A DNA stretch of 64,000 bases. It comes from CAHJXG01 sp965277495 (GTDB lineage Bacteria; Pseudomonadota; Alphaproteobacteria; Acetobacterales; Acetobacteraceae). Below are positions 41,811 through 50,523 of the stretch, piece by piece. The stretch covers positions 558,001 through 622,000 of the forward strand of contig OZ255824.1 of the NCBI GenBank assembly GCA_965277495.1. Reading direction: 5' to 3'. The position numbers and the translations under genes were made by a program. Position 1 is the stretch's first letter. Each line of letters begins with the position of its first letter. The notes below the pieces were generated by a model. That model saw nothing but the letters and a program-made list of their open reading frames with translations. It searched no databases and was not told the DNA's origin.

Positions 41811-41980
41811 TGTCGACTAGAGGTTAATCTGAAAGCGACATTATTAACGTCCACTTGCTCATTTAGCCACAACGTCCTTGAAAAGCGCCACTGGGATACG
41901 CCCGGGCGCTAAAACGGATGCAGCTTGCGCCAGTGCAGGCGCCGCATTACCGAAGAATTTTGCAGCAAGTGGCCGGGCAG

Positions 41981-43027
41981 CTAAGTCTCGAGCTGGATTG
42001 CACCCAGCGGCTGTTCCGATTCGAACACGTTGGTCGCGAATGCTTCTTCCCAGGTCCCGGCGGTCGAGGCCCGGCTGTATTCCGTGGACCGGTTCTCAAA
42101 GAAGTTCGCATGCTCCACCGCGTTCAGCATGTCGTCGAGCCATGGCAGCGGGTTGTCCTCGACCTGGAACAACGCGTTGAGCCCAAGCTGCACTAGGCGG
42201 CGGTCGGCGATGAAGCGGATGTAGCGCTTTACCTCATCGGCGTTCAGCCCCTCGATCGGCCCTTGTTCGAAGGCGAGGTCGATGAATGCGTCCTCGTGGT
42301 CCACGATGGTTGCGCAGACCTCGTAGATCTCCTGTTTTAGGTTCTCGGTCCAGATCTCCGGGTTTTCCTGCACGAAGGTGCGGAACAGGCGGATGATCGA
42401 CAGGCAGTGCAGCGTTTCGTCGCGGACCGACCACGAGACGATCTGCCCCATGCCCTTCATCTTATTGTGCCGCGGGAAGTTCAACAGGATCGCGAACGAA
42501 GCAAAAAGCTGCAAGCCCTCAGTGAACGCGCCAAACGCCGCGAGGGTCTTGGCGATCTCATGCTTGCTGTCCACGCGGAAGGACTGCATGTAGTCGTACT
42601 TGTCCTTCATCTCCTTGTACTTGAGGAATGCCGTGTATTCGCCCTCCGGCATGCCGATGGTGTCGAGCAGGTGGCTATACGCGGCGACGTGGATCGTTTC
42701 GATGTTGCTGAAAGCCGACAACATCATCAACACTTCAGTCGGCTTGAACACCTGACTGTAGTGCTTCATGTAACAATTATTGACCTCGACATCGGCCTGC
42801 GTGAAAAATCGAAAAATTTGCGTCAAAAGGTTCTGTTCGGGAGCCGTCAAATTTTTGTGCCAATCCTTCACGTCGTCGGCGAGCGGCACCTCCTCCGGCA
42901 ACCAATGCACCCGCTGCTGGGTAAGCCAAGCCTCATAGGCCCAGGGATAGCGGAAGGGCTTGTAGACCGGGTTCTCGGTCAGCAGGTCGAATTGCGGCTT
43001 GTCGCCACGGGGTATCATGCCGTCCAT
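41981..43027 (-). CDS. nrdB: Ribonucleotide reductase class Ia, beta subunit
   Basis: 348-residue diiron-tyrosyl radical subunit. Metal and radical residues are visible in QIFRFFTQADVEVNNCY, SNIETIHVAAYSHLLDTIG (Glu, His and the radical Tyr) and SVRDETLHCLSI. It works with NrdA to supply dNTPs. No ATP-cone is fused. The gene follows nrdA after 61 bp and should share its NrdR-controlled promoter. Confidence 0.94.
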   Translation of the reverse strand: MDGMIPRGDKPQFDLLTENPVYKPFRYPWAYEAWLTQQRVHWLPEEVPLADDVKDWHKNLTAPEQNLLTQIFRFFTQADVEVNNCYMKHYSQVFKPTEVLMMLSAFSNIETIHVAAYSHLLDTIGMPEGEYTAFLKYKEMKDKYDYMQSFRVDSKHEIAKTLAAFGAFTEGLQLFASFAILLNFPRHNKMKGMGQIVSWSVRDETLHCLSIIRLFRTFVQENPEIWTENLKQEIYEVCATIVDHEDAFIDLAFEQGPIEGLNADEVKRYIRFIADRRLVQLGLNALFQVEDNPLPWLDDMLNAVEHANFFENRSTEYSRASTAGTWEEAFATNVFESEQPLGAIQLET

Positions 43028-43088
43028 CGATTAGCTCCTATATCGGCTGCCGAGCCGCAGCCGGTGTTGCTCGGTAGGCCCGCTGCCG

Positions 43089-44969
43089 CTACTGGCAGGC
43101 GAGGCATTCTTCATAGTTGTTCGGCTTCGCGGCCCCGGCCAGCGACAGGCGTCCGGTCTCGTTCGGTGCCGCCGTCGCCATCTCGGTCGGGCGCACGACC
43201 TTTTCGCTGACGTTGTCCGCCCGCTGGATCGACAGGCTGCGGCAATAATACAGCGACTTCACCCCGCGCTTCCAAGCCAGGTAATGAATTTGGTGCAGGT
43301 CGCGCTTATGCACGTTGGCCGGCAGGAACAGGTTCACCGACTGGCTCTGGCACACATACGGCGTACGGTCGGCGGCGTGCTCCACCACCCAGCGCTGGTC
43401 CAGCTCGAACGCCGTGCGATACACCGCCTTTTCCTGCTCGGTCAGGAAATCCAGGTGCTGCACGCTGCCTTTGTTCAAGGTGATGCCCGACCAGACCGCA
43501 TCCGTGTCCATCCCCTTGGCCGCGAGCAACTGCTGCAAATGCCGGTTGCGCACGGTGAAGCTGCCGGACAGCGTCTTTTGCAGGAACACGTTCGCCGCGA
43601 TCGGCTCGATGCCGGGGCTGGTGTTGCCGGCGATGATGCTGATGCTCGCCGTCGGCGCGATCGCCATCTTGTTGGAGAACCGCTCCATGATGCCGTATTC
43701 CTCGGCATCCGGGCACGGCCCGCGCTCTTCCGCCAGCATCCGGCTCGCCGCGTCGGCCTGGCCGCGTATGTGCTTGAACATCCGCTTGTTCCACACCTTC
43801 GCCACCACGCCCTCGAACGGCACCTTCTGCGATTGCAGGAAGCTGTGGAACCCCATCACGCCCAGGCCCACCGAACGCTCGCGCATCGCCGAGTATTTCG
43901 CCCGCTCCATGCCCTCCGGCGCGCGGTCGATGAAGTCCTGCAGCACGTTGTCGAGGAACCGCATGATGTCCTCGATGAACAGCGGATGGTCCTTCCACTC
44001 CAGCCAGCTCTCGAGGTTGAGCGACGCCAGGCAGCACACCGCGGTGCGCTGCTTGCCGTGCTGGTCGACGCCGGTCGGCAGCGTGATCTCGCTGCACAGA
44101 TTGCTGGTCTTGATCTCCAGCCCGGCCAGCTTCTGCTGCTCCGGACGCGCGTTGTTCACATGGTCGGAGAACACGAGGTACGGCTCGCCGGTCTCGATCC
44201 GCGCCGTCAGGATGCGTATCCACAGATTGCGGGCGCTCACCAGCCGCACCATCGCGCCATCCTTCGGCGAGGTCAGCGCCCACTGCTCGTCCGCCTCCAC
44301 CGCGCGCATGAACGAGTCCGACACCAGGATGCCGTGGTGCAGGTTGAGCGCCTTGCGGTTCGGGTCGCCGCCGGTCGGACGGCGCAGCTCGGTGAACTCC
44401 TCGACCTCCGGGTGCGAGATCGGCAGGTAGACCGCCGCCGACCCGCGCCGCAGCGACCCCTGCGAGATCGCCAGCGTCAGGCTGTCCATCACGCGGATGA
44501 ACGGGATCACGCCGGAGGTCTTGCCGTTCTGGCCGACCTTCTCGCCGATGGACCGCAGGTTGCCCCAATACGAACCGATGCCGCCGCCCTTGGACGCCAG
44601 CCAGACGTTCTCGTTCCATAGCCCGACGATGCCGTCGAGGCTGTCTGACGCCTCGTTGAGGAAGCACGAGATCGGCAGGCCGCGCGTGGTGCCGCCATTG
44701 GACAGCACCGGGGTCGCCGGCATGAACCACATCCGGCTCGCGTAGTCGTAGATGCGCTGGGCGTGGGCGGCGTCGTCGCCGTAATAGCTGGCGACGCGGG
44801 CGAACAGGTCCTGGTAGCTCTCGCCGGGCATGAGGTAGCGGTCATCGAGCGTCGCGCGGCCAAAATCGGTCAGCAGGCTGTCCCGCGACCGGTCCATGCG
44901 GACTTGATGGCGGCCCTGCATCTGCACTGCGTCAAGCACCGTGGAGTCTCCTGCGTTTGTCGCGTTCAT
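43089..44969 (-). CDS. nrdA: Ribonucleotide reductase class Ia, alpha subunit
   Basis: 626-residue catalytic subunit. Active-site elements: PISCFLNEASDSLDGI (redox Cys), TSNLCSEITLP (Asn-Cys-Glu), second redox Cys in AVCCLASLNL region, the radical-transfer Tyr pair in GVKSLYYCRS, and the C-terminal CLAC redox pair. Compared with E. coli NrdA (about 760 residues) the N-terminal ATP-cone is missing, so dATP inhibition through that site is not expected. Two NrdR-like boxes lie just upstream. Confidence 0.94.
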   Translation of the reverse strand: MNATNAGDSTVLDAVQMQGRHQVRMDRSRDSLLTDFGRATLDDRYLMPGESYQDLFARVASYYGDDAAHAQRIYDYASRMWFMPATPVLSNGGTTRGLPISCFLNEASDSLDGIVGLWNENVWLASKGGGIGSYWGNLRSIGEKVGQNGKTSGVIPFIRVMDSLTLAISQGSLRRGSAAVYLPISHPEVEEFTELRRPTGGDPNRKALNLHHGILVSDSFMRAVEADEQWALTSPKDGAMVRLVSARNLWIRILTARIETGEPYLVFSDHVNNARPEQQKLAGLEIKTSNLCSEITLPTGVDQHGKQRTAVCCLASLNLESWLEWKDHPLFIEDIMRFLDNVLQDFIDRAPEGMERAKYSAMRERSVGLGVMGFHSFLQSQKVPFEGVVAKVWNKRMFKHIRGQADAASRMLAEERGPCPDAEEYGIMERFSNKMAIAPTASISIIAGNTSPGIEPIAANVFLQKTLSGSFTVRNRHLQQLLAAKGMDTDAVWSGITLNKGSVQHLDFLTEQEKAVYRTAFELDQRWVVEHAADRTPYVCQSQSVNLFLPANVHKRDLHQIHYLAWKRGVKSLYYCRSLSIQRADNVSEKVVRPTEMATAAPNETGRLSLAGAAKPNNYEECLACQ

Positions 44970-44980
44970 CCCCGCAGGAT

Positions 44981-45025
44981 ACTACATCTGGTCGCAACAC
45001 CGCAATATAACCTACCACATCTGGG
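44981..45025 (-). promoter_or_regulatory. Pair of NrdR-like boxes at the nrdA promoter
   Basis: Two imperfect palindromes, ACTACATCTGGT (44981-44992) and ACCACATCTGGG (45014-45025), are exactly 33 bases apart, about three helical turns. Both fit the core of the NrdR consensus (ACWATATATWGT) at 9 and 7 of 12 positions. A TATATT -10 hexamer on the minus strand (45009-45004) lies between them. NrdR is the usual repressor of RNR operons. The stretch 45026-45188 holds no gene I can support. Confidence 0.65.
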
Positions 45026-45188
45026 ATTTGTCGTGGAGCTGCCACACACTGTTGTGACGCTGCGGCCACACTTGCGTAGACGTCCGTTGATGGCCGCGCA
45101 GGCTTCTCATGCCCCTACTCTCCGCGAACGGACGCGACTCGGGCAGCAGAACGGCCTTAAAGGGCAATACCGGGATGCGCCGCCGCTG

Positions 45189-46364
45189 TCAGGCCGCGGC
45201 GAGCCAGTCCATCGCCGCGTCCACGCCGCCTTGGCCATGCGGCACGCCGTTGATGCGCAGGCTCATTTCCACCGCGCCCAGCGTCCCCAGCAGCATGGGC
45301 TCGTTCAGGTCGCCCAAATGCCCGATTCGCAGCACCTTGCCACCGAGCCGGCCCAGCCCGCCGCCGGTCGACACATTGAACCGGTCCAGCGCCGTGCGCC
45401 GCACCGCGTCGGCGTTGAAGCCGTCCGGCATCATCACCGCCGTCACGCTGTCGGATAGACGGGCCGGATCGAGGCAAAAAAGCTGCGGGCCGTCGTTGCC
45501 GGACCAGGCCCGGACCGCCCGGCGCGTGGCCTCCGCCAGGCGGTGATGCCGGGCGACGACCTGGTCCAGGCCTTCCAGCTCAATCAGCCGCAGGCTTTCG
45601 CGCAGGCCGTAGAACAATCCGACGGGCACGGTGCCGACAAAGCTGCGCAGCGGACGCTTGAGCATCACCGACCAGTCGAAATAGTGCCGGGCGAGCCCAG
45701 CCGAGGCGTGCGCCCGCAGCGCCTTGGGCGACACCGCGGTGAAGCTGAACCCGGTCGGCAGCATCAGCCCCTTTTGGCTGCCCCCCACCACGGCATCGAT
45801 GCCCCAATCATCCATGCGGAACTCGAGCGAGCCGAGCGAGGAGATCGTGTCGACCAGCAGCAACGCCGGATGCCCCGCCGCATCGATCGCGCCGCGGATG
45901 TCCGGCATCGGCATCGACAGGCCGGTCGCAGTCTCGTTGTGCACGGCCAGCACCGCCTTGACCGCGTGGCCGGCGTCGGCCCGCAACGCAGCCGTCACCG
46001 CCTGCGGATCGACGCCCCGCCGCCAGTCGGCCGCGACGGTCTGCACATGCAGGCCGAACTTCTGCGCCATCTCGGCCCAGCCCTCGCTGAACCAGCCGGA
46101 TTCCAGGATCAACACGGTATCGCCGGGCGAGAACAGGTTGACGAGCGTCGCCTCCCACGCGCCATGGCCGGACGCGGCATACAGGAACACGTCGCCGGAG
46201 GTGCGCAGCAGCCGTTTCAGCCCGGCCACCCCGGCCTCGAACACCTCGACGAACTCCGGGTCCATGAAGTCGATGGTGGGCCGGTCCATGGCGCGCAGCA
46301 CCGAATCCGGGATGTTGGTCGGGCCGGGGTTGGCAAAGAATTGGCGGCCGGTCTTTCGGGTCAT
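45189..46364 (-). CDS. Serine--glyoxylate/alanine--glyoxylate aminotransferase family protein
   Basis: 391-residue class V PLP aminotransferase. NPGPTNIPDSVLRAM opens the protein, YAASGHGAWEATLVNLF binds PLP phosphate, LLLVDTISSLGS carries the cofactor Asp, and VGGSQKGLMLP the Schiff-base Lys (about residue 192). The sequence resembles SgaA of the serine cycle/photorespiration type. No other serine-cycle genes are nearby. guaA lies upstream with a six-base gap, so read-through is likely. Confidence 0.87.
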   Translation of the reverse strand: MTRKTGRQFFANPGPTNIPDSVLRAMDRPTIDFMDPEFVEVFEAGVAGLKRLLRTSGDVFLYAASGHGAWEATLVNLFSPGDTVLILESGWFSEGWAEMAQKFGLHVQTVAADWRRGVDPQAVTAALRADAGHAVKAVLAVHNETATGLSMPMPDIRGAIDAAGHPALLLVDTISSLGSLEFRMDDWGIDAVVGGSQKGLMLPTGFSFTAVSPKALRAHASAGLARHYFDWSVMLKRPLRSFVGTVPVGLFYGLRESLRLIELEGLDQVVARHHRLAEATRRAVRAWSGNDGPQLFCLDPARLSDSVTAVMMPDGFNADAVRRTALDRFNVSTGGGLGRLGGKVLRIGHLGDLNEPMLLGTLGAVEMSLRINGVPHGQGGVDAAMDWLAAA

Positions 46365-46370
46365 CGCTGT

Positions 46371-47963
46371 CTATTCCCACTCGATTGTGCCAGGCGGCTT
46401 GCTCGTGATGTCGTATGTCACGCGGTTGATGCCCCGGACCTCGTTCACGATGCGCGTCGCGGTGCGCGTCAGGAACGCCATGTCGAAAGGGTATACTTCC
46501 GCGGTCATGCCGTCCACGCTGGTCACGGCCCGGAGCGCGCAGGCGTTGTCGTAGGTGCGGCCGTCGCCCATCACCCCCACCGTGCGCACCGGCAGCAGCA
46601 CCGCGAACGCCTGCCAGATCGCGTCATACAGCCCGGCCGAGCGGATTTCCTCCAGGAACACCGCATCGGCCCGGCGCAGGATTTCCAGCCGTTCGCGGGT
46701 GACGGCGCCGGGGATGCGTATGGCGAGGCCGGGTCCCGGGAATGGGTGGCGGCCCACGATATGATCGGGCACGCCGAGCTCGCGGCCCAGTACGCGGACC
46801 TCGTCCTTGAACAGCTCCCGCAGCGGCTCCACCAGCTTCATGCGCATCCGCTCCGGCAGGCCGCCGACGTTGTGGTGCGACTTGATGGTGGCGCTGGGAC
46901 CGCCATGGGCGCTGATGCTCTCGATCACGTCGGGATACAGCGTGCCCTGCGCCAGGAAATCTGCGCCGCCGATGCGGGCGGCCTCCTGCTCGAACACCTC
47001 TATGAATACGCGTCCGATCGTCTTTCTTTTGATCTCGGGATCGGTCACGCCTTCAAGTTGGCTGAGGAACAGGTCGCTCGCGTCGCGGTGCACCAGCCTG
47101 ATATTGAACCGATTCCGAAAAGTCTTCACGACCTCTTCGGCTTCGCCCTGCCGCAACAGGCCGCTGTCCACGAAGATGCAGGTGAGCTGGTCGCCGACGG
47201 CCTCGTGGATCAATGCGGCGGCGACCGAGCTGTCCACGCCGCCGGACAGCCCGCAGATTACCCGGCCCGCGCCGACCTGGGCGCGCACCCGGGCGATCTG
47301 CGCGTCGCGGAACCCGGCCATGCTCCAGTCGCCGGACAGGCCGGCCACGCGGTGGGTGAAGTTGTGCAGCAACTGCCGTCCGTGCGGGGTGTGCACGACT
47401 TCCGGGTGGAACATGGTGCCGTAGTAGCGGCGGCTGTCGTCGGCGATGACGGCGAAGGGTGCGCCTTCACTGCGCGCGACCACGCGGAAGCCGGGCGGCA
47501 GCCGGGTCACGCGGTCGCCGTGGCTCATCCAGACCTGTTCGCGCGCGCCGGGCGACCAGACGCCGTGGAACAGCGCGCAGTCATCCGTGACCTCCGTCAC
47601 CGCCGCGCCGAACTCGTGGTGGTCGCTGATGCTGACCTCGCCGCCCAGATGCGCGCACATCGCCTGCTGGCCGTAGCAGATGCCGAGCACCGGCAGCCCG
47701 GTGTCGAACACGATTTGCGGCACGCGGGGGCCGGCGCCCTGGGTCACGCTGGCCGGGCCGCCGGACAGGATGAAGGCGCGGGCGTTGAACGCGGCGATGC
47801 GCTCGGGTGCCGCGTCGGCGGGCAGGATTTCGCAATACACGCCGGATTCGCGGACGCGGCGGGCAATCAACTGGGTGAACTGGCTGCCAAAGTCCAGGAT
47901 CAACACCCGGTCCCGCGCTGTCGCAGCAGAAGGGGCCGGAGTCGCGGAGGGGGGCTGGGTCAT
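46371..47963 (-). CDS. guaA: GMP synthase (glutamine-hydrolysing)
   Basis: 530 residues. The glutamine amidotransferase domain has VLILDFGSQFTQLIARRVRE and the nucleophile motif GICYGQQ with the His/Glu later (FHPEVVHT). The ATP pyrophosphatase domain has ICGLSGGVDSSVAAAL. The C-terminal dimerisation domain ends NRVTYDITSKPPGTIEWE. It converts XMP to GMP. The ATG at 47963 is chosen; codons before it are not conserved. Clustered with rsmB and guaB as in many alphaproteobacteria. Confidence 0.95.
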   Translation of the reverse strand: MTQPPSATPAPSAATARDRVLILDFGSQFTQLIARRVRESGVYCEILPADAAPERIAAFNARAFILSGGPASVTQGAGPRVPQIVFDTGLPVLGICYGQQAMCAHLGGEVSISDHHEFGAAVTEVTDDCALFHGVWSPGAREQVWMSHGDRVTRLPPGFRVVARSEGAPFAVIADDSRRYYGTMFHPEVVHTPHGRQLLHNFTHRVAGLSGDWSMAGFRDAQIARVRAQVGAGRVICGLSGGVDSSVAAALIHEAVGDQLTCIFVDSGLLRQGEAEEVVKTFRNRFNIRLVHRDASDLFLSQLEGVTDPEIKRKTIGRVFIEVFEQEAARIGGADFLAQGTLYPDVIESISAHGGPSATIKSHHNVGGLPERMRMKLVEPLRELFKDEVRVLGRELGVPDHIVGRHPFPGPGLAIRIPGAVTRERLEILRRADAVFLEEIRSAGLYDAIWQAFAVLLPVRTVGVMGDGRTYDNACALRAVTSVDGMTAEVYPFDMAFLTRTATRIVNEVRGINRVTYDITSKPPGTIEWE

Positions 47964-48009
47964 GGCGCAGTGTGCAGCATGGCGAGGGCCGGGCGGCAAG
48001 CGCCATGCG

Positions 48010-48549
48010 TCATGGCCGGTCCGCCTCGGCCAGAAGCCGGTCGATCGGGTCCCAAATGAATGCGACCTGCGGGATCGTCACGCCGGCCACGCGGGTCGCC
48101 GACGCCGCAGCCTGCCGCCCGCCAAGCCGTTCGTAGAACCAGCGGCTGGGATTGTCGCGCAGCACCCATAGGAACACGCTGCGGCAGCCAGCCGCCGCGA
48201 GGTGGGCAGCGCCGGCCGCCAGCAGCCGCCGGCCCACGCCGCGTTCCCGCCAGTCATCAAGCACATACAGGGTCTGGACCTCGCCCTCCGCCAGGCCACG
48301 CGATCGGGGGCGTCCGACCGTCGCGAAGCCGATTACGCTGGGTTTTCCGCTGGGGCCAATCGCGGTTGCGACATACACCCCGCCATCGATGCGTATGGTC
48401 GCGTCGTATTGGGCGGCCTGGCGCGGCATCGACAGGCCGCTGAGATAGTCGTTCGGCAGGATGCCGGCATAGGCGTTGCGCCAGGCCGAAACATGCACCG
48501 CCCCGATCGACGGCGCATCGGCGGACCGGGCGCGGCGCACTTGGATCAA
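48010..48549 (-). CDS. GNAT family N-acetyltransferase
   Basis: 179-residue acetyltransferase. The acetyl-CoA loop is RERGVGRRLLAAGAAHL near residue 105, preceded by the beta-4 strand VQTLYVLDDW and followed by LWVLRDNPSRWFYERLGG, the usual GNAT end. N-terminal VRRARSADAPSIGAVHVSAWRNAY also fits. The substrate is unknown. It overlaps the rsmB stop by four bases and so is probably translated with it. Confidence 0.87.
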   Translation of the reverse strand: MIQVRRARSADAPSIGAVHVSAWRNAYAGILPNDYLSGLSMPRQAAQYDATIRIDGGVYVATAIGPSGKPSVIGFATVGRPRSRGLAEGEVQTLYVLDDWRERGVGRRLLAAGAAHLAAAGCRSVFLWVLRDNPSRWFYERLGGRQAAASATRVAGVTIPQVAFIWDPIDRLLAEADRP

Positions 48550-49841
48550 GCCGAGCGCTCCAGCACCGCGGCGAAGAAGCCGTCGGTGTTATGCCGCAAT
48601 GGGGTAAGCGACAAGTATGGCCCGGGGCCAGGCGCCGGGGCCGGCAAGGTCCACGCGGCCGAGAGGGGCACGACGGCGAAACCGGGGGAGCGGGCTAGGA
48701 AGCTGTCCACTTGCGCCTCGTTCTCCTCCAGTAAAAGCGAGCACGTCGCATAGATAAGCCGTCCGCCCGGACGCACCAAGCGGGCGGCGTCGTCCAGGAT
48801 GGCAGCCTGCTTCGGCACCAGCTCATCGAGGTCGAGCGGGCGCAGGCGCAGGCGCGCGTCCGGGTTGCGCCGCCAGGTGCCGGTGCCGGTGCAGGGCGCA
48901 TCGACCAGCACGCGGTCGAATGCGCCGGCCCGCCGCTTGGCCCACTTATCGCCCGGCGCGACCAGATGCCGCTCCGCATTGTGCACACCGGCCCGGCGCA
49001 GGCGGCGCACCGCCCCATCGAGCCGCGGCGCGGACACGTCGCAGGCCATCAGGTGGCCGCGGTTGCCCATCAGCATCGCCAATACCAGCGTCTTGCCGCC
49101 AGCGCCGGCGCACCAGTCGACCACGCGCATCTCCGGCGCCGCACCCACCAGCGCAGCGACGAGCTGGCTGCCCTCGTCCTGGATTTCGACCAGCCCGCTT
49201 TGGAACGCAGCGCCCGTCGTCACGGCCCGGCGCCCCTCGATGCGCAGGCCCCAGGGCGAGATCGGCGTCGGGACGGTCTCCAACCCTTCCGCGAGCAGGG
49301 CCGCGCGCGCCTCGTCCCGGGTGGCTTTCAGCAGGTTCACCCGCAGGTCGAGCGGCGCCGGGTCGAGCGTTGCCGACATTTCGGCTTCGAGGCGGCCGCC
49401 GAACCGGGCCTGCAGATGGGGCAGCACCCAGTCCGGCACCTCCAAGGCTACGGCGGGCGGCATTTCCGGATGCGCCAGCGTATGGCCTTCCAAGGCGCGG
49501 GCGGCATCGGCCTCGAGCCGCAACATGGGCGCCGGGCCGTACTGGCCGCCGGAGTAGGATTGCGCGACCCCCGCCGCGGTCCAGCCCTCCAGCAGCAACG
49601 ACGCCGCGACCAGCATGCGCGGGGTCGGCGCGGTCCTGGCTTGCTCGATCCACCACGTCAGCCGCCGCCGCGCCCGCAGCGCGCGCCACGCCCGGTCCGA
49701 CACCGCCCGGCGGTCCCCGGAACCGATGAAGCGGCGAGCGCGGAAGAAGTCGTTGGCCACGGCGTCGGCGGGCCGGCGGGGAAAGGCGTCGATCTCGGTC
49801 AGCAGCTCGATCGAGGCGGCCAGGCGTGCGGCTGGGGTCAC
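48546..49841 (-). CDS. rsmB: 16S rRNA (cytosine-C5) methyltransferase, RsmB family
   Basis: 431-residue RNA m5C methyltransferase. The SAM-binding motif is VVDWCAGAGGKTL near residue 232, and the two catalytic Cys lie in VDAPCTGTGTWRRNPD and YATCSLLLEENE. The N-terminal NusB-like helical part is reduced. The start is a GTG at 49841 overlapping the HAD stop (GTGA). The guaB - HAD - rsmB - GNAT genes all overlap or nearly so. Confidence 0.9.
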   Translation of the reverse strand: MTPAARLAASIELLTEIDAFPRRPADAVANDFFRARRFIGSGDRRAVSDRAWRALRARRRLTWWIEQARTAPTPRMLVAASLLLEGWTAAGVAQSYSGGQYGPAPMLRLEADAARALEGHTLAHPEMPPAVALEVPDWVLPHLQARFGGRLEAEMSATLDPAPLDLRVNLLKATRDEARAALLAEGLETVPTPISPWGLRIEGRRAVTTGAAFQSGLVEIQDEGSQLVAALVGAAPEMRVVDWCAGAGGKTLVLAMLMGNRGHLMACDVSAPRLDGAVRRLRRAGVHNAERHLVAPGDKWAKRRAGAFDRVLVDAPCTGTGTWRRNPDARLRLRPLDLDELVPKQAAILDDAARLVRPGGRLIYATCSLLLEENEAQVDSFLARSPGFAVVPLSAAWTLPAPAPGPGPYLSLTPLRHNTDGFFAAVLERSA

Positions 49842-50509
49842 GCCAACAAGCGGGGCAAGGCGTCGAGGCCGGAGATGACGGCCGCGGCGCCTTGCAGGCC
49901 ATATTCGTCCGGTTGGCCGCTGCGGTTGCACCAGAACACCTGGGCGCCAAAGGCCGCCGCGGCCTGCGCGTCCCATGCATTCGACGACACGAACGCGACC
50001 TGCTCCGGCAGCAAACCGAAACGCTGCGTCATCAGCGGATAGACCCGCGGATCCGGCTTGAACACGCCGACATCCTCGACGCTCAGCACCGCATCCAGCA
50101 ACGGCGCCAGGCCCGCGCCATCGACTGCGGCGCCCAGCATGCCGGGGTCGCCGTTCGAGAGGATGGCCGTTTGCAGCCCGTGCGCCCGCAGCGCTTTCAG
50201 CATGGGAACCGCGTCCTGGTACGCCGGCAGGCGCCGGTAGGCGTCCAGCAGCAACGCCAGCACGGCCGGGTCGGTGATGCCATGCCGGGCGGCGACGAAG
50301 GCCAGCGCGTCCTGCGTCACCGTCCAGAAATCCCGGTGGTGCGCCGGGCCAGTCAGCGAGCGGACCCAGGTGTATTCGAGCTGTTTTGCCCGCCACTCGG
50401 CGCTGATCCGCTCCCAATCCGGCGGCAGGCGGTCGGCATGCCGCGCCATCGCTGCATGCACGTCGAGCAGCGTGCCGTAGGCGTCGAACACCGCCACGCG
50501 GGCATTCAT
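49838..50509 (-). CDS. Haloacid dehalogenase type II family hydrolase
   Basis: 223-residue HAD hydrolase. Motif I VFDAYGTLLDVH has the nucleophile Asp; motif II AILSNGDPGML; motif III GVFKPDPRVY; motif IV FVSSNAWDAQAA. The arrangement and the LxTWxRSLTG-like WVRSLTGPAHHRDFW segment match L-2-haloacid dehalogenases. The true substrate in the cell is uncertain. The ATG at 50509 matches family starts; a GTG at 50527 would overlap the guaB stop by four bases. Confidence 0.87.
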   Translation of the reverse strand: MNARVAVFDAYGTLLDVHAAMARHADRLPPDWERISAEWRAKQLEYTWVRSLTGPAHHRDFWTVTQDALAFVAARHGITDPAVLALLLDAYRRLPAYQDAVPMLKALRAHGLQTAILSNGDPGMLGAAVDGAGLAPLLDAVLSVEDVGVFKPDPRVYPLMTQRFGLLPEQVAFVSSNAWDAQAAAAFGAQVFWCNRSGQPDEYGLQGAAAVISGLDALPRLLA

Positions 50510-50523
50510 CTGCGGGCCTTGAC

